DNA from: DATAMF01 sp964472565
Lineage (GTDB): Bacteria > Chloroflexota > Anaerolineae > Aggregatilineales > Aggregatilineaceae
Reading direction: 5' to 3'
Length of the DNA stretch: 25,594 nt
Assembly (NCBI GenBank): GCA_964472565.1
Contig: CAYYNB010000081.1
Location: 1-25,594, forward strand
In this document: positions 22,893 through 25,594 of the stretch, piece after piece
Numbering within the stretch: position 1 is the stretch's first letter
How the letters are laid out: each line of letters begins with the position of its first letter
Translations under genes and position numbers: made by a program
The notes under the pieces: model-generated
The model's database searches: none
Told to the model about the DNA's origin: nothing
The model's input: the letters and a program-made list of their open reading frames with translations, nothing else

Positions 22893-23966
22893 ATGATGAG
22901 TCAAGAAGTTAACACTCTCCTGAAAAGTGAGAATACCAACGCCAAAATCGGCGCTCTGCTCAGGCACCATAGCCGTACTATATGGACTGTTGTTGCGCTG
23001 ATTTTGATCCTCCTGGTTGATAGACTGATTTCGCCTAATTTTTTCAATATACGGATGGTGAATGGTCGTTTAATCGGCAGTCTGATCAGCATCCTTGACG
23101 GGGCAGCGCCAATTGTGCTGCTTTCAGTCGGCATGACTCTTGTGATTGCGACCAAGGGGGTTGATCTGTCGGTTGGCGCGGTGATGGCGATCTGTTCCGC
23201 TGTGGCTGTCGTGCTCATTAACCGGTACGAAAACGGCTCTGATAACTTCTTTTACCAGCCAGGGATGGTTATTCTCATTGCGGTTGGCGTGGGCGCGTTG
23301 TGCGGTCTCTGGAATGGGATTCTGGTGGCTATCTTCGACATCCAACCGATTATTGCCACCTTAATTTTGATGATCTCCGGGCGTGGTATTGCCCAGATGA
23401 TCACCGATGGGCAATCACCGACATTCCAGAATGAGACGCTCGCGTTTATAGGCCGAGGGGTTATTTTCGGCATGCCTTTTCCCGTTTATCTTGCGGTGGC
23501 GGTGCTGCTGGTGATGTATGTGCTGGTGCGCCGGACCGCCATCGGGATGATGATTGAATCAGTGGGAATTAATGCCCGTGCCAGTTATTATGCGGGTATC
23601 AATGCGGCTCTGATTAAATTGTTCGCTTATGTTGTCACCGGTATGTGCGCCGCTTTGGCGGGCTTGAAGGTTGCAGGCGAAGTTAAATCAGCCGACCCTC
23701 ATACCTGCGGCGATTGGGCTGAATTGGATGCTATTCTGGCCGTCGTCATCGGTGGAACGCTGCTGACAGGGGGGCGTTTCAACCTGATTACCAGCGCCTT
23801 GGGCGCGTTGATTATCCAAAGCCTGATCACGGGCCTTTATGTGAGCAAGTTACATCCTACCGCTAATCTCGTCGTTAAGGCGATTGTGATCTTGGCGGTC
23901 CTGCTCCTTCAGTCGGAAGAGTTCAGAGGTACGATTATGCGACCCTTTAGGAGAAAAGCAGCATGA
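22893..23966 (+). CDS. ytfT: Galactofuranose-type ABC importer permease 1
   Basis: This 357-residue integral membrane protein of the RbsC/YtfT type has about 8-10 hydrophobic segments. Its YtfT-like landmarks are AAPIVLLSVGMTLVIATKGVD, quoted here in part as SVGMTLVIATKGVDLSVGAV, then GLWNGILVAIFDIQPIIATL, GRGIAQMITDGQSP, SVGINARASYYAGIN and LDAILAVVIGGTLLTGGRFN. Start is the ATG at 22893 or the ATG right after it at 22896. The second is better spaced from GGAGAGG. It overlaps the next permease by 4 bp and likely pairs with it as a heterodimer. Confidence 0.92.
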   Translation: MMSQEVNTLLKSENTNAKIGALLRHHSRTIWTVVALILILLVDRLISPNFFNIRMVNGRLIGSLISILDGAAPIVLLSVGMTLVIATKGVDLSVGAVMAICSAVAVVLINRYENGSDNFFYQPGMVILIAVGVGALCGLWNGILVAIFDIQPIIATLILMISGRGIAQMITDGQSPTFQNETLAFIGRGVIFGMPFPVYLAVAVLLVMYVLVRRTAIGMMIESVGINARASYYAGINAALIKLFAYVVTGMCAALAGLKVAGEVKSADPHTCGDWAELDAILAVVIGGTLLTGGRFNLITSALGALIIQSLITGLYVSKLHPTANLVVKAIVILAVLLLQSEEFRGTIMRPFRRKAA

Positions 23967-24988
23967 AATTACGCTTCTTCCCTCTCATAATGACGTTTGT
24001 CGTTTTCAGTCTGCTTTATGCCTACTGTTATTCACAGTTCTCCAGTTTTGGCTCGATGCGTGTCGTCTGCAATTTGCTGCGCGACTATGCCCATTTAGGC
24101 ATTCCGGCCATAGGCATGACCTTTGTGATCATTTCCGGCGGCATCGACCTGTCGGTTGGCTCGGTGATTGGTTTCACAGGCGTTTTTTGCGCATTGATGA
24201 TCGAGCGCGAAGGCATGGATCCACGCGTCGTCTTTGCGATCATGCTCACGATTGGCACCGTTTTTGGAATGACGATGGGCGCGATTATTTACTACTTCAA
24301 AATTCCGCCCTTTATTACCACGCTGGCCGGGCTGTTTCTGGCGCGTGGGGGTGCTTACGTGTTAAGCACCGATTCGATTCGTATCAAGCATGAGTTCTAC
24401 ACGATGGTCTCTAAACAGGTCTACATTTTTCCTGATAAGGGACGCTTTACCTTTGCCGCCGGCGCATTTCTGGCCGTGCTTATAGTTGGTTTTTTCCTGG
24501 CACACTTCACTCGTTTTGGGCGTAATGTTTATGCCATGGGCGGAAACGAAACGGGCGCACTGATGCTTGGTGTCCCTGTGGCACGTACAACCATTGGGGT
24601 TTATGCGCTGAGCAGTTTTCTGGCGACCTTTGCCGGTATTGTCCTCTCGCTGTCTAAACGATCCGGCGACTCGACTATCGCGGTAGGAGCCGAGATGGAC
24701 GTGATTGCCGCTGTCGTGATTGGAGGGACGTTGCTCACCGGCGGTGTGGGCTATGTCATCGGCACCTTTATTGGTGCCCTGCTGCCAGGTGTGATCCGAA
24801 CCTATCTGACATTGGATGGCTCGCTGACGCCCTGGTGGACGAAAATCATCATCGGTATTCTGCTGCTGGCGTTTATTGGCATGCAAAAAATTCTCACGAC
24901 GCGGCCCGATCTGTTGCGAATGATACGACGTATCCTCCCGAAAACACAGAAGGAACCAACGGAGAAACCGGTACAACTTTCAGGCTGA
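23963..24988 (+). CDS. yjfF: Galactofuranose-type ABC importer permease 2
   Basis: This 341-residue membrane protein matches E. coli YjfF along its length. The matching blocks are YCYSQFSSFGSMRVVCNLLRD, quoted here as FSSFGSMRVVCNLLRD, then GMTFVIISGGIDLSVGSVIG, KIPPFITTLAGLFLARG, AHFTRFGRNVYAMGGNETGA, VVIGGTLLTGGVGYVIGT and WWTKIIIGILLLAFIGMQ. It starts inside the previous gene (ATGA overlap) and ends the operon, 25 bp before a strong intrinsic terminator. With YtfT it forms the pore of the sugar importer. Confidence 0.92.
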   Translation: MKLRFFPLIMTFVVFSLLYAYCYSQFSSFGSMRVVCNLLRDYAHLGIPAIGMTFVIISGGIDLSVGSVIGFTGVFCALMIEREGMDPRVVFAIMLTIGTVFGMTMGAIIYYFKIPPFITTLAGLFLARGGAYVLSTDSIRIKHEFYTMVSKQVYIFPDKGRFTFAAGAFLAVLIVGFFLAHFTRFGRNVYAMGGNETGALMLGVPVARTTIGVYALSSFLATFAGIVLSLSKRSGDSTIAVGAEMDVIAAVVIGGTLLTGGVGYVIGTFIGALLPGVIRTYLTLDGSLTPWWTKIIIGILLLAFIGMQKILTTRPDLLRMIRRILPKTQKEPTEKPVQLSG

Positions 24989-25012
24989 TTCGGATAACTG
25001 CGGGACAACTTG

Positions 25013-25045
25013 AAACAACCTGTTCGTTTGACAGGTTGTTTTTTT
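25013..25045 (+). terminator. Rho-independent terminator of the sugar operon
   Basis: AAACAACCTGT (25013-25023) pairs with ACAGGTTGTTT (25031-25041) around a 7-base loop. The stem runs straight into a T-tract ending at 25045. It ends the ytfQ-to-yjfF transcript. Confidence 0.9.
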
Positions 25046-25075
25046 ATGGACAGCACAGTCAGATTTGGCAGAATC

Positions 25076-25099
25076 GTAGGGGCAATTCACGAATTGCCC
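25076..25099. repeat. REP-like GTAGGGGC palindrome
   Basis: GGGCAATTC (25080-25088) and GAATTGCCC (25091-25099) form a perfect 9 bp stem with a 2-base gap, led by GTAG. It is one of several such units in this gene-free tail. Confidence 0.75.
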
Positions 25100-25145
25100 A
25101 ATGGGTGTCAACTGAAGCCATTTTTCGGCAGGAAATATCCATTTC

Positions 25146-25203
25146 GTAGGGGTGTCGGCTTGCCGCGCCCAACTTCTCCCTCTTCCAGCTTGGCTGGAGA
25201 GGG
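25146..25203. repeat. REP-like GTAGGGG element plus adjoining hairpin
   Basis: GTAGGGGTGTCGGCTTGCCG with CGCCC (25146-25170) is followed by a CCCTCTTCCAGC/GCTGGAGAGGG hairpin (about 25179-25203). The second stem resembles the CTCTCC/GGAGAG stem of the terminator at 17251-17284. Confidence 0.55.
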
Positions 25204-25226
25204 GAACCGAGGAGGTGAGGTTCTTC

Positions 25227-25246
25227 GGGCAATTTACGAATCGCCC
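25227..25246. repeat. REP-like GGGCAATT...CGCCC element
   Basis: GGGCAATTTACGAATCGCCC is a diverged copy of the palindrome at 25080-25099. Confidence 0.6.
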
Positions 25247-25335
25247 CGCGCTTTCCGCAGCGCACGCTTCTCTCCTTTCCCCGTGCGCGACTAAACATTA
25301 CCCACATCTTTTGAGACACGGACCGGCACGTGCCC

Positions 25336-25405
25336 GTAGGGGCATATGGCCATACGCCCCGCGCTCAATGCTCACCATCCGTAGGGGCGTGGGCTTGCCC
25401 CGCCC
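25336..25405. repeat. Two REP-like GTAGGGGC elements
   Basis: GTAGGGGC opens units at 25336 (closing with GCCCC at 25360) and 25381 (closing with GCCCCGCCC at 25405). Both show a G-rich start and a C-rich end with a variable centre, as in the other members. Confidence 0.65.
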
Positions 25406-25594
25406 TGCTCAGGCCAGGGAATAGGGGTGACCCACACGCCGCCCATCTTCTCCTGTAATTCCCGCATTATTAGCATCCAAGTTAGCCATCGAAAGACTAT
25501 ACACCTGCGAACATCTGTGCTATCCTTTTCATAGTGCACACCGCACCTTTCCAACCCGAACAGGATCAGTTTTCCCCGTGTGGCGTCGTGAGTT

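Larger units (their letters stand above)
25046..25594. other. Gene-free right end rich in short palindromes
   Basis: After the terminator no convincing gene is seen on either strand. The open frames here are short and lie over the repeats. The region carries at least five REP-like units between 25076 and 25443. It also carries AAACATTACCCAC (25294-25306), whose reverse complement GTGGGTAATGTTT occurs at 19948-19960. Nothing recognisable is found in 25444-25594. Confidence 0.6.

Noticed and set aside
24362..24976. Minus-strand open frame of 204 codons opposite yjfF
   Set aside because: The sequence is low in hydrophobic residues and irregular. The plus-strand permease explains this DNA fully.
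25076..25443. CRISPR array
   Set aside because: The GTAGGGGC units differ in length and sequence and are unevenly spaced. There is no constant direct repeat and no cas gene.

Overview
The window is about 50% GC bacterial DNA. The best guess is an anaerobic Chloroflexota (Anaerolineae-like) genome. The reasons are an [FeFe]-hydrogenase operon with NADH- and ferredoxin-linked subunits, many ABC importers, remnants of several IS families, and short GTAGGGGC palindromes between genes. This assignment rests on gene content and style, not on a marker gene. No rRNA or tRNA gene was seen.

Layout. (1) 1-4312: an IS630-type transposase remnant beside a ~100 bp repeat, then a minus-strand surface-glycan cluster (GT4 glycosyltransferase, sulfotransferase-like protein, CgeB-like glycosyltransferase). 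(2) 4469-6570: an insertion hot spot. The C-terminal end of an IS66-type transposase is cut at one end of a complete 1683 bp IS1-family element with 33 bp inverted repeats. The other end of that element abuts a second copy of the ~100 bp repeat, which supplies the last codons of the next gene. (3) 6556-8943: a minus-strand NitT/TauT-type ABC importer (binding protein, permease, ATPase). (4) 9265-15404: a plus-strand hydrogenase operon. It holds HydC (NuoE-like), HydB (NuoF-like), HydA (group A [FeFe] catalytic subunit), then after a hairpin a thioredoxin-fold [2Fe-2S] protein, a PAS coiled-coil protein and a SpoIIE/PP2C-type phosphatase with an extra C-terminal domain. (5) 15417-18375: a second minus-strand NitT/TauT importer (binding protein, terminator-like hairpin, ATPase, permease), convergent with the hydrogenase operon. 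(6) 18546-19559: a cytoplasmic GH5 glycosidase on the minus strand. (7) 20231-24988: a plus-strand sugar importer closely resembling E. coli YtfQ-YtfR-YtfT-YjfF (galactofuranose), with a LacI-type operator at its promoter, structured RNA between cistrons and an intrinsic terminator. (8) 25046-25594: non-coding DNA packed with REP-like palindromes.

How the parts work together. HydABC should couple H2 formation or uptake to NADH and ferredoxin. The three downstream proteins look like a redox-sensing relay: Fe-S protein, PAS adaptor and PP2C-like phosphatase. They carry no recognisable kinase, anti-sigma factor or DNA-binding domain, so their target is unknown. This module, framed by two importers of the same ABC family with different gene orders, is the most promising under-described system here. 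The sugar operon and GH5 enzyme probably form a separate carbohydrate-use unit.
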